In this document: positions 42,987 to 52,089 of the stretch, piece by piece
Layout of the letters: each line of letters opens with the position of its first letter
How positions within the stretch are numbered: position 1 is the first letter of the stretch
Assembly (NCBI GenBank): GCA_028868515.1
Contig: JAGWUI010000013.1
Span: forward strand, 21,046-85,045
Direction of reading: 5' to 3'
Source: Gammaproteobacteria bacterium
GTDB lineage: Bacteria > Pseudomonadota > Gammaproteobacteria > Pseudomonadales > Moraxellaceae
Length of the DNA: 64,000 bases
Notes under the pieces: generated by a model
What the model was told of the DNA's origin: nothing
Databases searched by the model: none
Seen by the model: the letters and a program-made list of their open reading frames with translations, nothing else
Translations under genes and position numbers: made by a program

Positions 42987-44972
42987 TCAATGTGAATCCC
43001 AAACTACATCATTATCCAGTGCATACGCTGCGCAGCCGTGATGACTGCTTTGACATTTAGATAAAGCAATTTGAAGAGAGTTAGATCCGTTTGATGCCAT
43101 TGTTGATGTGCCATCAGGCGCAATCACGAAAGCACGCGGTGTATTGAGCGTTAAGAACTTTTGATAGTTTTTGCGACCTGCTGTGTTCATATACGGTACA
43201 GCTTCAAAATCACGGATGTCCGCAAAGTGAGTGGGTTTAAGAAAATCAGCGGTTGGAGACCAGACCACCTGATTATCGACCGCGTAAGGAATGCAGACTT
43301 GTGATCTTTGTTGGCAGGTATCAAGTATGTGACCGAGAGGATCTAACCCGCCATGCTCTGAATAGATAACGCTCTGATTAGTTAATACAAAAACACGTGG
43401 CAAAGGCATGCTCAAAAAGGCTTGATATGCTGCTTTAGCCTGATCTCCCATGATTGGAACCGCATTGAGATCTTTAATATCTGCATAATTGCTTGGTGGA
43501 GGTGTTGGTGTCAGCGTCGGCTTGACCCAAACGACTTGGTTATCTACCGCATAAGGCCAGCACTCGATATGTTGTTGCTGGCAAGCTTGTAAACCTTTGG
43601 CAAGGGGATCGATACCGCCACTGGAAATAGAAACTGAGTTTTTGCTGATTAAAAAAGCACGAGGAAGTGGTAGTGAAAGGAACTTGCGATATCCTTCACG
43701 TGCCTCAGGACTCACAGGTACCGCATCCACATCATTGATATCCGCATAATGACTAGGCGGTGGTAACGGCGTAGATTTTAGTTTCCCTTTATTCCAGACC
43801 ACGGTTTGATCTATCGCGTATGGAGTGCATTCGATATGTGCATTTTTACAAGATTCCAAGGCTTTGGCTAATGGATTGACTCCGCCCGTCGTCATGCTGA
43901 TACCGCCATCATTGAGAATCAAGAATGCACGCGGCAATGGTGCGGTCAAAAATTTTTGATATTGTGGTCGTAGCGTTGGGCTGATAGGAACGGCATTGAC
44001 ATCATTCAGATCTGCAAAATGAGTGGGTGTGATGATTGGAGGAACAAATCCTGGATATTTAATCGTATTAGGTAGTCCTAATTCATGAAAAAAGTCATCT
44101 AATGGCGTCTGAATAATCGAAATCCCTTCAATATGTCCCAAAAAATTATGAGAATCATCTTTAAAGTTACCAATGGCGACTAAGCGCGCATCACCGCCCA
44201 GCAATGTGTAACGATGATAAGCTGCGCGCCAAGTGGATTCAGGAATTAAACGATCATTACTTCCATAAAACCAAATCGACGGGAGCTTGGTCCGTGCAGC
44301 AAAATATCCAGCAGTATCCACCATACGATCGACTTGATCGGAACATTCTTTAATTCCTGAACCACCATTAAAGTTGATGATTCCTTTGACCGCAGGAATA
44401 TTCAACGTTCCTACCGCAAGAGAATTAAATCCACCAAAACTCTGACCTGCCACAATGACACGACTACCATCGATATAGGGTTGTTTGCCCATGTAGTAGA
44501 TCACACTGGCAATATCTTCGGCGTTGTGCATATTTCCTGCGGCAACATCACATCCGTTCAGGTTTTGTTTTCCTTCTGAGCCCGCGTAACCGCGCATCAT
44601 GGGCTGTACGACCGCATATCCTCTGGATAGGAAGTAAAGACTTGCAAATGAAAGTCTGGATCGAGGTTGATCTTTGGGCGGTTCGTCTGCGTTTCCATGA
44701 TTGAGAATAACCATTGGAAAAGGACCTGTGGTATCCGGTGTATAGACGGTGACCTGAAGTCGTATCGTCGGTGAACTATACAAAGGAACTTTTAGAATTT
44801 TTTCATGAACGTCAGGAACTTGAGCTTGAAGCGCGCTTGATCCTCGATCGATATCTTCATCTCGTGTTGCATATGCAGCTTGACTACCGAGGCTGATGAA
44901 GCAGATACAGTAAATCGTGAGAATAATTCTTCTATAAAAAGGCACATCAAAATTAGGTGTCAGGATATTCAT
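42987..44972 (-). CDS. Secreted alpha/beta hydrolase with four C-terminal repeats
   Basis: A 661-residue exported protein. Signal peptide about 12-36 (cleavage near AYA), then a dienelactone-hydrolase-like domain (about 55-300) with nucleophile Ser178 in GQSFGG, Asp240 in GSNDR and His275 in DDSHNF. The rest is four repeats of about 77 residues with a period of 86-90, starting at 317, 407, 495 and 581. Each has HFADxxDxxAVP, YxKFL, LPRAFLI, a Cys-x6-Cys pair (375/382, 464/471, 553/560, 640/647) and ends PYAxDxxVVW. The paired cysteines suggest a disulfide per repeat. I do not know a named domain for them; carbohydrate or polymer binding is possible. Confidence 0.8.
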   Translation of the reverse strand: MNILTPNFDVPFYRRIILTIYCICFISLGSQAAYATRDEDIDRGSSALQAQVPDVHEKILKVPLYSSPTIRLQVTVYTPDTTGPFPMVILNHGNADEPPKDQPRSRLSFASLYFLSRGYAVVQPMMRGYAGSEGKQNLNGCDVAAGNMHNAEDIASVIYYMGKQPYIDGSRVIVAGQSFGGFNSLAVGTLNIPAVKGIINFNGGSGIKECSDQVDRMVDTAGYFAARTKLPSIWFYGSNDRLIPESTWRAAYHRYTLLGGDARLVAIGNFKDDSHNFLGHIEGISIIQTPLDDFFHELGLPNTIKYPGFVPPIITPTHFADLNDVNAVPISPTLRPQYQKFLTAPLPRAFLILNDGGISMTTGGVNPLAKALESCKNAHIECTPYAIDQTVVWNKGKLKSTPLPPPSHYADINDVDAVPVSPEAREGYRKFLSLPLPRAFLISKNSVSISSGGIDPLAKGLQACQQQHIECWPYAVDNQVVWVKPTLTPTPPPSNYADIKDLNAVPIMGDQAKAAYQAFLSMPLPRVFVLTNQSVIYSEHGGLDPLGHILDTCQQRSQVCIPYAVDNQVVWSPTADFLKPTHFADIRDFEAVPYMNTAGRKNYQKFLTLNTPRAFVIAPDGTSTMASNGSNSLQIALSKCQSSHHGCAAYALDNDVVWDSH

Positions 44973-45229
44973 GAGCGAGTTGTAGTCTTATTCTGGGTGA
45001 GTGATGACTTGATCGGTGCGATGATGAAGTTGCTTTAGCATATCTTAATCATTCTTAAAGTCATCAAAGTATTTAGAAAAATACCGCCGTGAATTACACA
45101 ATGGGTATCTCATTGACTCATTCATCAAGATAGGATAATGATGTGTCATGTTCAGTGAGAAACGAAATGTGCTTTTGTAAATGAATAACAAAAGCATTAA
45201 AGAGTTCATCTGAAAGAAGGAATTGAAAG

Positions 45230-46234
45230 ATGACCATAAAAATAGGAATCAATGGCTTTGGTCGTATTGGGCGTTTGGCGTTACGTGCTGGATGGAATCG
45301 TCCTGATTTAGAATTTGTACACATCAATGATCCTTCGGGTAGTACAGCGACGCATGCACATTTGCTGAATTTTGACTCGGTACATGGCCGTTTTAAACAT
45401 GAAGCGCGTAGTCAGGATGACTACATCGTGATTGGTGAGAAATGGATTCAAGTGACCCACCATCAGTCGATTGCAGATACCGATTGGTCAGCGTGCGATG
45501 TGGTGATTGAAACCAGTGGCAGGATTAAAACTGCCGCCGCAGTGCAGCATTATTTGGATCAAGGTGTAAAACGTGTGGTTGTTTCTGCACCTGTACAAGA
45601 TGAAGGCGTGTTAAATGTGGTGATTGGCGTCAATGATCATCTCTTTGACCCCGCCAAGCATCGTGTTTTAACTGCTGCATCGTGTACGACCAATTGCCTT
45701 GCGCCAGTCGTGAAAGTGATTCACGAACATCTCAAAATCCGTCATGGTTCGATGACGACCATCCATGATCTGACTAATACCCAAAGCCTTCTCGACCAAG
45801 CCAATAATGATTTGCGCCTTGCGCGCGCTGCGGGAATCAGTCTGATTCCGAGTACGACGGGTTCTGCCAAAGCCATCGCCGAGATTTTCCCTGAGCTCAA
45901 AGGTCGCCTGAATGGTCATTCCGTCCGTGTGCCACTTGCTAATGCTTCGCTGACAGATTGCGTGTTCGAAGTTGAACGCGCAACGACAGTAGCGGAAGTT
46001 AATCAGCTTCTTAAAGATGCGGCGAATGGTGCGTTGCAAGGGATTTTGGGTTATGAAGAAAGACCGTTGGTATCGGTTGATTATCTCAGTGATCCGCGTT
46101 CATCCATCATTGATGCGTTGTCCACGATGGTGGTGAATGGCACACATGTCAAAATCTATGCGTGGTATGACAATGAATGGGGCTACTCAAACCGATTGAT
46201 TGAACTGGTAAAATTAGTCGGAACAGCACATTAA
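45230..46234 (+). CDS. ArsJ-associated-type glyceraldehyde-3-phosphate dehydrogenase
   Basis: A 334-residue GAPDH. NAD-binding INGFGRIGR at 7-15, catalytic Cys152 in SCTTNC, and a normal C-terminal [10 protein letters not shown]. Several segments ([41 protein letters not shown]) match the subfamily found next to arsJ, which forms 1-arseno-3-phosphoglycerate for ArsJ to export, rather than ordinary GapA. No arsJ, arsR or other ars gene is present; the next gene is a class II aldolase. It may work in carbohydrate metabolism here, or be displaced. Subfamily placement is from memory. Confidence 0.85.
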   Translation: MTIKIGINGFGRIGRLALRAGWNRPDLEFVHINDPSGSTATHAHLLNFDSVHGRFKHEARSQDDYIVIGEKWIQVTHHQSIADTDWSACDVVIETSGRIKTAAAVQHYLDQGVKRVVVSAPVQDEGVLNVVIGVNDHLFDPAKHRVLTAASCTTNCLAPVVKVIHEHLKIRHGSMTTIHDLTNTQSLLDQANNDLRLARAAGISLIPSTTGSAKAIAEIFPELKGRLNGHSVRVPLANASLTDCVFEVERATTVAEVNQLLKDAANGALQGILGYEERPLVSVDYLSDPRSSIIDALSTMVVNGTHVKIYAWYDNEWGYSNRLIELVKLVGTAH

Positions 46235-46266
46235 AACGATTGAAAACATGACAAAGGATATTTGCA

Positions 46267-47028
46267 ATGAATACTGAAAATACAGTGCGCGCACAGGTCA
46301 GCGAAGCAGAATGGGAAGCGCGAGTAAATCTAGCTGCGTGTTATCGACTGGTTGCGCACTTTCATTGGGATGATCTGATTTTTACTCATATCTCGGCGCG
46401 AGTACCGGGGCCTGAGCATCATTTCCTGATCAATCCTTACGGCATGTTATTTGATGAGATTACCGCGTCGAGTCTGGTCAAGGTGAATCTGGCAGGCGAA
46501 AAAGTCATGGATAGTCCGTATGAGATCAATCCTGCGGGTTTCACGATTCACAGCGCGATTCATGCGGCGCGAGAAGATGCCAAGTGTGTTTTGCATGTGC
46601 ATAGCATCAACGGCGTAGCGGTCTCTGCACAGAAAGAAGGTTTATTGCCCTTATCTCAGCAGTCGATTTTTGTACTCGCATCGCTTTCCTATCATAACTA
46701 TGAAGGTGTCGCGTTACGTGATGATGAGAAACCTCGCTTGGTCAAAGATCTGGGTGATAAGAACTTCTTTATGCTGCGCAATCATGGTTTGCTGACGCTT
46801 GCGGAAACGATTCCTGATGCGTTTTTGTTTATGTATTTGTTTGAAGCGGCGTGCATGATCCAGGTTCGCGCGCAGGCGGGTGGGGGTGAGTTGATTCCAA
46901 TTGATCAGCGAATTATTGATGGTGCGATGGCGCAAGCGGCGGCGGTGACGCGTGGGGCAGGCGGTGCGTTGGCGTGGCCTGCGTTGCTAAGGAAATTGGA
47001 TCGGATTGATTCAAGTTTTAGGGATTAG
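46267..47028 (+). CDS. Class II aldolase/adducin-family protein
   Basis: A 253-residue protein with the class II aldolase fold. The metal-binding pattern appears in VLHVHSINGVAVSA (two His) and LRNHGLLT (third His), with HISARVPG near the N-terminus. Such enzymes cleave or epimerise sugar phosphates, or act as decarboxylases. It begins 32 bases after the GAPDH gene on the same strand, so the two are likely co-transcribed and may act in one pathway that makes or uses a triose phosphate. Substrate unknown. Confidence 0.82.
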   Translation: MNTENTVRAQVSEAEWEARVNLAACYRLVAHFHWDDLIFTHISARVPGPEHHFLINPYGMLFDEITASSLVKVNLAGEKVMDSPYEINPAGFTIHSAIHAAREDAKCVLHVHSINGVAVSAQKEGLLPLSQQSIFVLASLSYHNYEGVALRDDEKPRLVKDLGDKNFFMLRNHGLLTLAETIPDAFLFMYLFEAACMIQVRAQAGGGELIPIDQRIIDGAMAQAAAVTRGAGGALAWPALLRKLDRIDSSFRD

Positions 47029-47389
47029 GATTGGAGTGGTATTCTGTGATGGGCTGAAGCTCATAGACACTGATTTTGGAAATCCTCCTCATTACTTGGC
47101 GAGCAGCAGTTGTGTGATCGGAGCGAATAAGGCTTTCGCGATATTCTTTTTATGAACAAATCACTCATGTTTTCGTTAGAAAAAATATAAAGGGTCTTTT
47201 GCCGCTACGGGTTTATTTGAATCCTTCCTTCTGTTTTAATAAGTCAAACAACGTCGGTACAGTGTTTGACCTGATATCAGAAGATGAGGACAAATCGCTA
47301 AAAATTATTTTTCATCATCTATCCAATTTGAATGCAATGAGCGTTTTTTGGTGAAAAGCCAACTATTAGATATATAAATTGAGTATAAA
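47029..47389. other. Intergenic region upstream of the Hsp70 operon
   Basis: About 360 bases. No hairpin or operator stood out. The minus strand around 47210-47260 reads TLFDLLKQKEGFK followed by a stop, which may be a trace of a former gene, but too short to name. The promoter of the Hsp70 operon should lie here; there is no clear sigma-32 motif like those of grpE and dnaK. Confidence 0.4.
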
Positions 47390-49882
47390 GTGAATAATGG
47401 GGAGAGCGTGTTGCAGAAGAATAGAAAGTCGATATATGTAGGTATTGACCTTGGGACAACGAATTCGGTTGCTACAACTTTTGATGGAACGGATACGACA
47501 GTCATTCGTAATGGGCATGGTCATGTGTTGACGCCGAGTATCGTGCGGATTGATGCGCGTGGCAATGTCTTGGTTGGTTCTAGAGCGCGACGCTATCTTG
47601 ATAGTGATTCTGCAAATACGCGTAGCGAATTCAAACGGCTCATGGGAACCAGCAATGTATTGGAGTTCCCAGCTTCAGGACTTGAACGACGACCTGAAGA
47701 ATTATCCGCAGAAATCTTAAAATCAATTCGTAGTGATATTGCAGACCAAACGGGCGTAACGCCTGATTATGCCGTCATTTCTGTTCCCGCTCTCTTTGAG
47801 CTGCATCAAACTGCTGCGACTTCAGAAGCTGCTCGTATGGCAGGCTTTAAGCGCATTGAATTGATTCAAGAACCTGTGGCATCTGCGATTGCAGCAGGTT
47901 GGTCACAAGAAAGTGCTGATGGACCATGGCTCGTTTATGATTTGGGTGGTGGAACTTTTGACGTTTCCTTACTGGATACGCGCGAAGGTTTATTGCGCAT
48001 TGTTGGCCATGATGGCGATAATTTTCTGGGCGGTCGTGATTTTGATCGTGCCCTGACTGATTTAATATTGCGCAAATTAGCAACAGATGGGGTCGTCATT
48101 GATCCAGCAAATGCCGAGCATGCCTTAGCGTTGCGGCGTTTACGCTTTGCTGCTGAAGAAGCAAAGATTGAATTGACGCGTGCGAACGACACAACGATTT
48201 TTATCTCCAACCTTGAGGTGGATGGCGAAGATGTTGAAGTCGATTTGTTGGTGACGCGCACTGAGTATGAAAGCCTTATTTTGCCACTGATCGACCGTTC
48301 TATAGCAATTTGTAAGCGATTGTTGACAGCTAATGGACTTGGAGAAGGTGGGTTAAAGCGTTTGGTTTTGGTCGGTGGACCGACGGTGACGCCATTGCTT
48401 AGAACCCGAGTGCGTGATGTATTAAATGTAGAGTTCGGCGAAGGGCTTGATCCCATGACGCTAGTTGCTCAAGGTGCTGCATTATTTGCAGGAACTGTTG
48501 GCTTAGATGGGCATCCCGAAATAAAGTCGGATAAACCAATCGATTCTACTGCGCCCAAAGTATGGCTGCAATTCCCTGCAGTCACTTCTGATCTCACACC
48601 CTTTGTGGTCGGAAAACTATTAGATAACGTCAGCTCAGTGACCCATATTCGATTAGAGCGTGCAGATGGGCAATGGCAAAGTGAGCCCTCTCCATGTGAT
48701 GAAAGTGGAACTTTCTCAATGATGGTGAGTCTGTTGCCGAGACAGAGTACGACTTTTAATCTGTATGGGATACTGACGAATGGCGATAGTATTCAATTGC
48801 AACCACCGAGTTTTTCCATATCGCATGGCATCACACTTGGTGAACCACCCTTAGCGCGTACCATTGCGGTTGCGCTGGCTAATAATAGCGTTTTAACTTA
48901 TTTTGAGCGTGGTGCGCCGCTACCCATTCGTCGTACATTTATTTTGCGTACCGCTGAAACCGTTCACCCTGAGGATAAAGGCTACGCATTAAAAGTGCCT
49001 ATTATTCAAGGGGAGTTTTCTCTTGCACATCTGTGCCGTTTAGTGGGAACCTTAGAAATTCCAAGTGCGGCTCTGCACGCTTCATTGCCCGTTGCATCTG
49101 AAATTGAACTGACGCTGGAACTGGATCGTGGCGGTCAATTGGGTGCGAGTGCCCGCATTGTAAAAACGAACCAAGTCTTTGACCAAGTGGCATTGTTGGT
49201 TACGCCTCAAATCTCGCTTGGCGAAATTGATACCGCATTAACGAAGTTGCAATCACGTGTTGACGGTATTTTGCGAACCTCCTTCCTGAATCGTTCATCC
49301 GCAGATGTTGCTCGAATATCGGAGTTACGTCAGCGTTTAGAAGATGTTCGTCGTAATGCAATTGCATTTCATGGCGGTGATTTGGATGCGGGTGAGCAAG
49401 CTCGTCGGGGTATCACTGATTTTGATGGTGCATTAGCGGACTTAGAAGCCGATAAAGCGTGGCCAGAATTAATGCAGCGCCTGGATCAAAGATTTGAATG
49501 GGCGCTGAGTTGGATTGCCGCCTTTGGTAGTGAAATCGAGAAGGCAACGTTAACCAAAGCCTATCATGCGGGTAAACAAGCGATCACGTCTAAGTTTGAA
49601 CATGAAGTGGAAAGGCAGATCGGCTTAATTTCGCAATTAGGGTCCGCTGCCTACTTTCGTAATCCATCTGCATGGGAAGGTGAATTTAATGCGATAGCCT
49701 CAAAAGTGAGTGAGAGCATAGATTTACAACGTGCAACCACATTAGTGAATCAAGGACGAAGTGCACTTGCGCAAAATAATATGGAGGAACTTCAACACGT
49801 AGTCCGGGAGCTTTGGAAATTAGCGCCCGTTGATGGCAAAGCGCAAAAACTCGGTCATGGTTCTGGATTGATTTACAATTGA
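47390..49882 (+). CDS. Divergent Hsp70-family protein with a non-canonical C-terminal half
   Basis: An 830-residue protein. The nucleotide-binding domain (about 15-385) is intact: [10 protein letters not shown] (19-28), [11 protein letters not shown] (183-193) and LVLVGGPTVTPLL. The remaining about 440 residues do not look like the DnaK peptide-binding domain: a beta-rich stretch (about 390-620) precedes a long helical, Arg/Glu-rich tail. No EEVD-like end. It is the first gene of a three-gene operon, overlapping the next gene by TTGA. It is unlike HscA, HscC or DnaK in length. Start is GTG at 47390; a TTG at 47411 sits seven bases behind GGGGAG and is a credible alternative. A chaperone or regulatory ATPase for the membrane partner is inferred. 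Confidence 0.85.
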   Translation: MNNGESVLQKNRKSIYVGIDLGTTNSVATTFDGTDTTVIRNGHGHVLTPSIVRIDARGNVLVGSRARRYLDSDSANTRSEFKRLMGTSNVLEFPASGLERRPEELSAEILKSIRSDIADQTGVTPDYAVISVPALFELHQTAATSEAARMAGFKRIELIQEPVASAIAAGWSQESADGPWLVYDLGGGTFDVSLLDTREGLLRIVGHDGDNFLGGRDFDRALTDLILRKLATDGVVIDPANAEHALALRRLRFAAEEAKIELTRANDTTIFISNLEVDGEDVEVDLLVTRTEYESLILPLIDRSIAICKRLLTANGLGEGGLKRLVLVGGPTVTPLLRTRVRDVLNVEFGEGLDPMTLVAQGAALFAGTVGLDGHPEIKSDKPIDSTAPKVWLQFPAVTSDLTPFVVGKLLDNVSSVTHIRLERADGQWQSEPSPCDESGTFSMMVSLLPRQSTTFNLYGILTNGDSIQLQPPSFSISHGITLGEPPLARTIAVALANNSVLTYFERGAPLPIRRTFILRTAETVHPEDKGYALKVPIIQGEFSLAHLCRLVGTLEIPSAALHASLPVASEIELTLELDRGGQLGASARIVKTNQVFDQVALLVTPQISLGEIDTALTKLQSRVDGILRTSFLNRSSADVARISELRQRLEDVRRNAIAFHGGDLDAGEQARRGITDFDGALADLEADKAWPELMQRLDQRFEWALSWIAAFGSEIEKATLTKAYHAGKQAITSKFEHEVERQIGLISQLGSAAYFRNPSAWEGEFNAIASKVSESIDLQRATTLVNQGRSALAQNNMEELQHVVRELWKLAPVDGKAQKLGHGSGLIYN

Positions 49883-50232
49883 GCGATAATAAAGCATTAA
49901 TCGCATGGAGTGCGAACCCATTCTTTGTACTGGAAGTGAGCACTGATGCCTCTCGTACTGAGGTTGAAAGGGCGGGGCAGCGTTTACTCGCGCTTTTAAG
50001 TATTAATACGAAAAGTGCGAGCCAATATAAAACGCCTTTTGGGACGTTTACACGGGATGCTGACAGTATTCGTCAGGCTTTAGCCACATTACGTGATCCA
50101 AAACAAAGAATAGTCTGTGAGTTGTTGGCAGATGTTAAGCAGGTTAATGATGAATTAAAACAGCATTATGCAAAACAATCTCCTGTCTGGGAAGATGCAG
50201 AATCCGCTTTAGGTTGGTTGAGAAATGTCTAG
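49879..50232 (+). CDS. J-domain-like protein lacking HPD
   Basis: A 117-residue protein starting with TTG that overlaps the Hsp70 stop codon (TTGA), and ending inside the next gene. NPFFVLEVSTDASRTEVERAGQRLLALL resembles J-domain helices I-II (NPYEVLGVxxxAsxxEI), and IRQALATLRDPKQRIVCELL resembles helices III-IV. The HPD tripeptide that stimulates Hsp70 ATPase is absent; the loop instead contains SINTKSASQYKTPFG. It may be a J-like adaptor that binds the operon's Hsp70 without classical stimulation. The pairing with an Hsp70 gene supports the family call. Confidence 0.65.
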   Translation: MSDNKALIAWSANPFFVLEVSTDASRTEVERAGQRLLALLSINTKSASQYKTPFGTFTRDADSIRQALATLRDPKQRIVCELLADVKQVNDELKQHYAKQSPVWEDAESALGWLRNV

Positions 50233-51724
50233 TCCAATCGCCTTCATCATTATAATATTTGTGATCCGTATGTGGATCTCCCACTCTAAGTCAGAGCAAA
50301 ATCCGCATCCAGCTAGCACTGCGTCTACTGATAGAGGTTTAATCTGGGCAGTGCTCATTAAATTTCTTTTATCATTTTTCTTTTTTATAACTTTTATGGC
50401 GTCCGATAGTCGGTTTATGGCGGTCGTTGCCATGATCTTGAGCGCGGTCGTGTGTTTCCCTGGATTAATCATCGATCTGATCATCATTCCCTTTGGGGCA
50501 TATCGTATCGCGTATTGGATTGCAGTGACTTTCCGACCATTGAGTTTCCTTAAAGATAGATACACAGGGGGTGTTTTTTATGGTGCACTCGCGCTTGCTC
50601 GCCAAAAATATTCTGTAGCCGATGTGAATTGGCTATTAACGAAGTTTGATTTAGGAACGACGGCTTTAGAAAAACAAAAAGAAATAGCCATGGCATTATT
50701 AGCCGTTTTGAACCATGACCGATTAACAGCCAGAGTGTTGTTCCAATTTATCGATGAATCAGGCGCCAGTTATGGTTCACGTAGGATTCGCAGAGTCGCG
50801 CGTGATTGGCTGGTTGCGGATGCAGCACGACATGGGGATTGGGATAAAGTTATTTTTATTGGCGAGCGCGGGATGGCGAGTCAACGCTGGTCGTATGCGG
50901 TTGCCCGAATCGGTGAAAGGTTAATTCGGCGTCCAACGGCATTAAACAATTGGCAGCTTTGGTTGTTATGGTTGCTTGCGCCACGACGTAAAATGCTAAA
51001 ACCTCTGCTTATGAGAGCACTATCGACGACAAGGTTAACCCGCAGCAGAAGTTACACTCAAACACTGACTAAAAAACTGCCTGAAGCACTCGCTAAGTTA
51101 AACCATATTCTTGTTGTGGCTCAGACTGAACACGCCAGTAGTGCAACACAAGCAAGATTCTTAAATATCATTAATTCTATCGATCATATTTTTGGAACAA
51201 CTGATTTAAGTGCGCATATTGAGACCAGAGTTCAAGCGATCAATGTTACGCCAAATGTCAGTGCAGAAATGATTATTTTAATGCTTAGAGAATATCTAGT
51301 TGAATTGATAACGCCTGTCGTTAAGCAGTTTCCACAGTTAGCGCAAGACATCCGCGATACATCTTTTTTAAGTGAGTCGATTGGAAAAATTAAGCATGAC
51401 TTATTTGAGGATATTGAAGTTCGTTGCAATGATTATAAAAATAGAACAACCACACAAACCCGCATTGCACTATTTTTAGAATGGCAAACTTGGGCGCAAT
51501 GTCGTGAGGTTGCTGATCGACTTTTAATCCTGTCCCCTTCATCTCAGGATGCACTGTTTCGAGTGATGTTTGCACCCGTTTGTAATTTTTCGGTATTCCA
51601 GCATAATATTCTTGAGCGTAAAGCTCTTGCCTACAATATGTCGACTTGGCTATACCAATACAGTGAAGGATTTCCAAATGATGCAGAACTCCTTGCTGGA
51701 AACATGGCAGTTTATGACTCATAA
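50225..51724 (+). CDS. Membrane protein of the Hsp70/J-like operon
   Basis: A 499-residue protein. The first about 100 residues contain three or four hydrophobic helices (about 4-18, 38-59, 63-100); the remaining 400 are predicted cytosolic and helical, with Arg-rich stretches (YGSRRIRRVARDW) and repeating helix pairs that could be HEAT- or TPR-like. No enzyme motif is seen. It overlaps the J-like gene by eight bases, so all three are translationally linked. It probably tethers the Hsp70 machine to the inner membrane or is its client. I do not recognise the family. Confidence 0.6.
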   Translation: MSSPIAFIIIIFVIRMWISHSKSEQNPHPASTASTDRGLIWAVLIKFLLSFFFFITFMASDSRFMAVVAMILSAVVCFPGLIIDLIIIPFGAYRIAYWIAVTFRPLSFLKDRYTGGVFYGALALARQKYSVADVNWLLTKFDLGTTALEKQKEIAMALLAVLNHDRLTARVLFQFIDESGASYGSRRIRRVARDWLVADAARHGDWDKVIFIGERGMASQRWSYAVARIGERLIRRPTALNNWQLWLLWLLAPRRKMLKPLLMRALSTTRLTRSRSYTQTLTKKLPEALAKLNHILVVAQTEHASSATQARFLNIINSIDHIFGTTDLSAHIETRVQAINVTPNVSAEMIILMLREYLVELITPVVKQFPQLAQDIRDTSFLSESIGKIKHDLFEDIEVRCNDYKNRTTTQTRIALFLEWQTWAQCREVADRLLILSPSSQDALFRVMFAPVCNFSVFQHNILERKALAYNMSTWLYQYSEGFPNDAELLAGNMAVYDS

Positions 51725-51762
51725 ATGGTGTTGCTATGAGCTGTTCAACAGATCAATGCGCT

Positions 51763-52067
51763 AACCAAACCACCGCCGTTTTCATCTCAAGTTGACGCGG
51801 TGCTTTCGATGACAATGCGTGACGCAGAATCCGCCAGCCGACTTGGGCAAATTGCTTGACGAATGAACCTTCGTTGTCGTGTTGACCATAATAGTGCTTA
51901 CAAATATTTAATCTCTACCGACAACCCTTTATAACGCCATGCAGGAATATCAGGGAACAGATGATGTTCGATCTGGTGACTTAAATTTCCCGATAGAATA
52001 TTGAACAGCTTATCGTCTGTCAGATTTGATGAACCACGAATCTGGCGCATATACCAATGTCCACGAC
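51763..52067 (-). pseudogene. Fragment of a fatty acid desaturase gene
   Basis: This stretch matches the 3' third of the intact desaturase gene (55299-56414), covering the last about 110-120 codons, with scattered base changes. The His box HQIEHH and the following LFPDIPAWRYKGLSVEIK are recognisable. A small deletion near the codons for VEIKDIC shifts the frame and brings in a stop. Similarity ends sharply at 52067 (CCACGAC). It is a decayed duplicate or leftover of a second desaturase gene, 3.5 kb from the intact one. Confidence 0.85.
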
Positions 52068-52089
52068 GGTATCTATACGTCCTGAAATG

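Noticed and set aside
47210..47270. Minus-strand stretch TLFDLLKQKEGFK before a stop, possible transposase or gene relic
   Set aside because: Too short to assign and no inverted repeats or other ends of an insertion sequence nearby.
47935..48456. 173-codon open frame on the minus strand inside the Hsp70 gene
   Set aside because: Shadow of the Hsp70 coding sequence with Ser/Lys-rich, motif-free translation.
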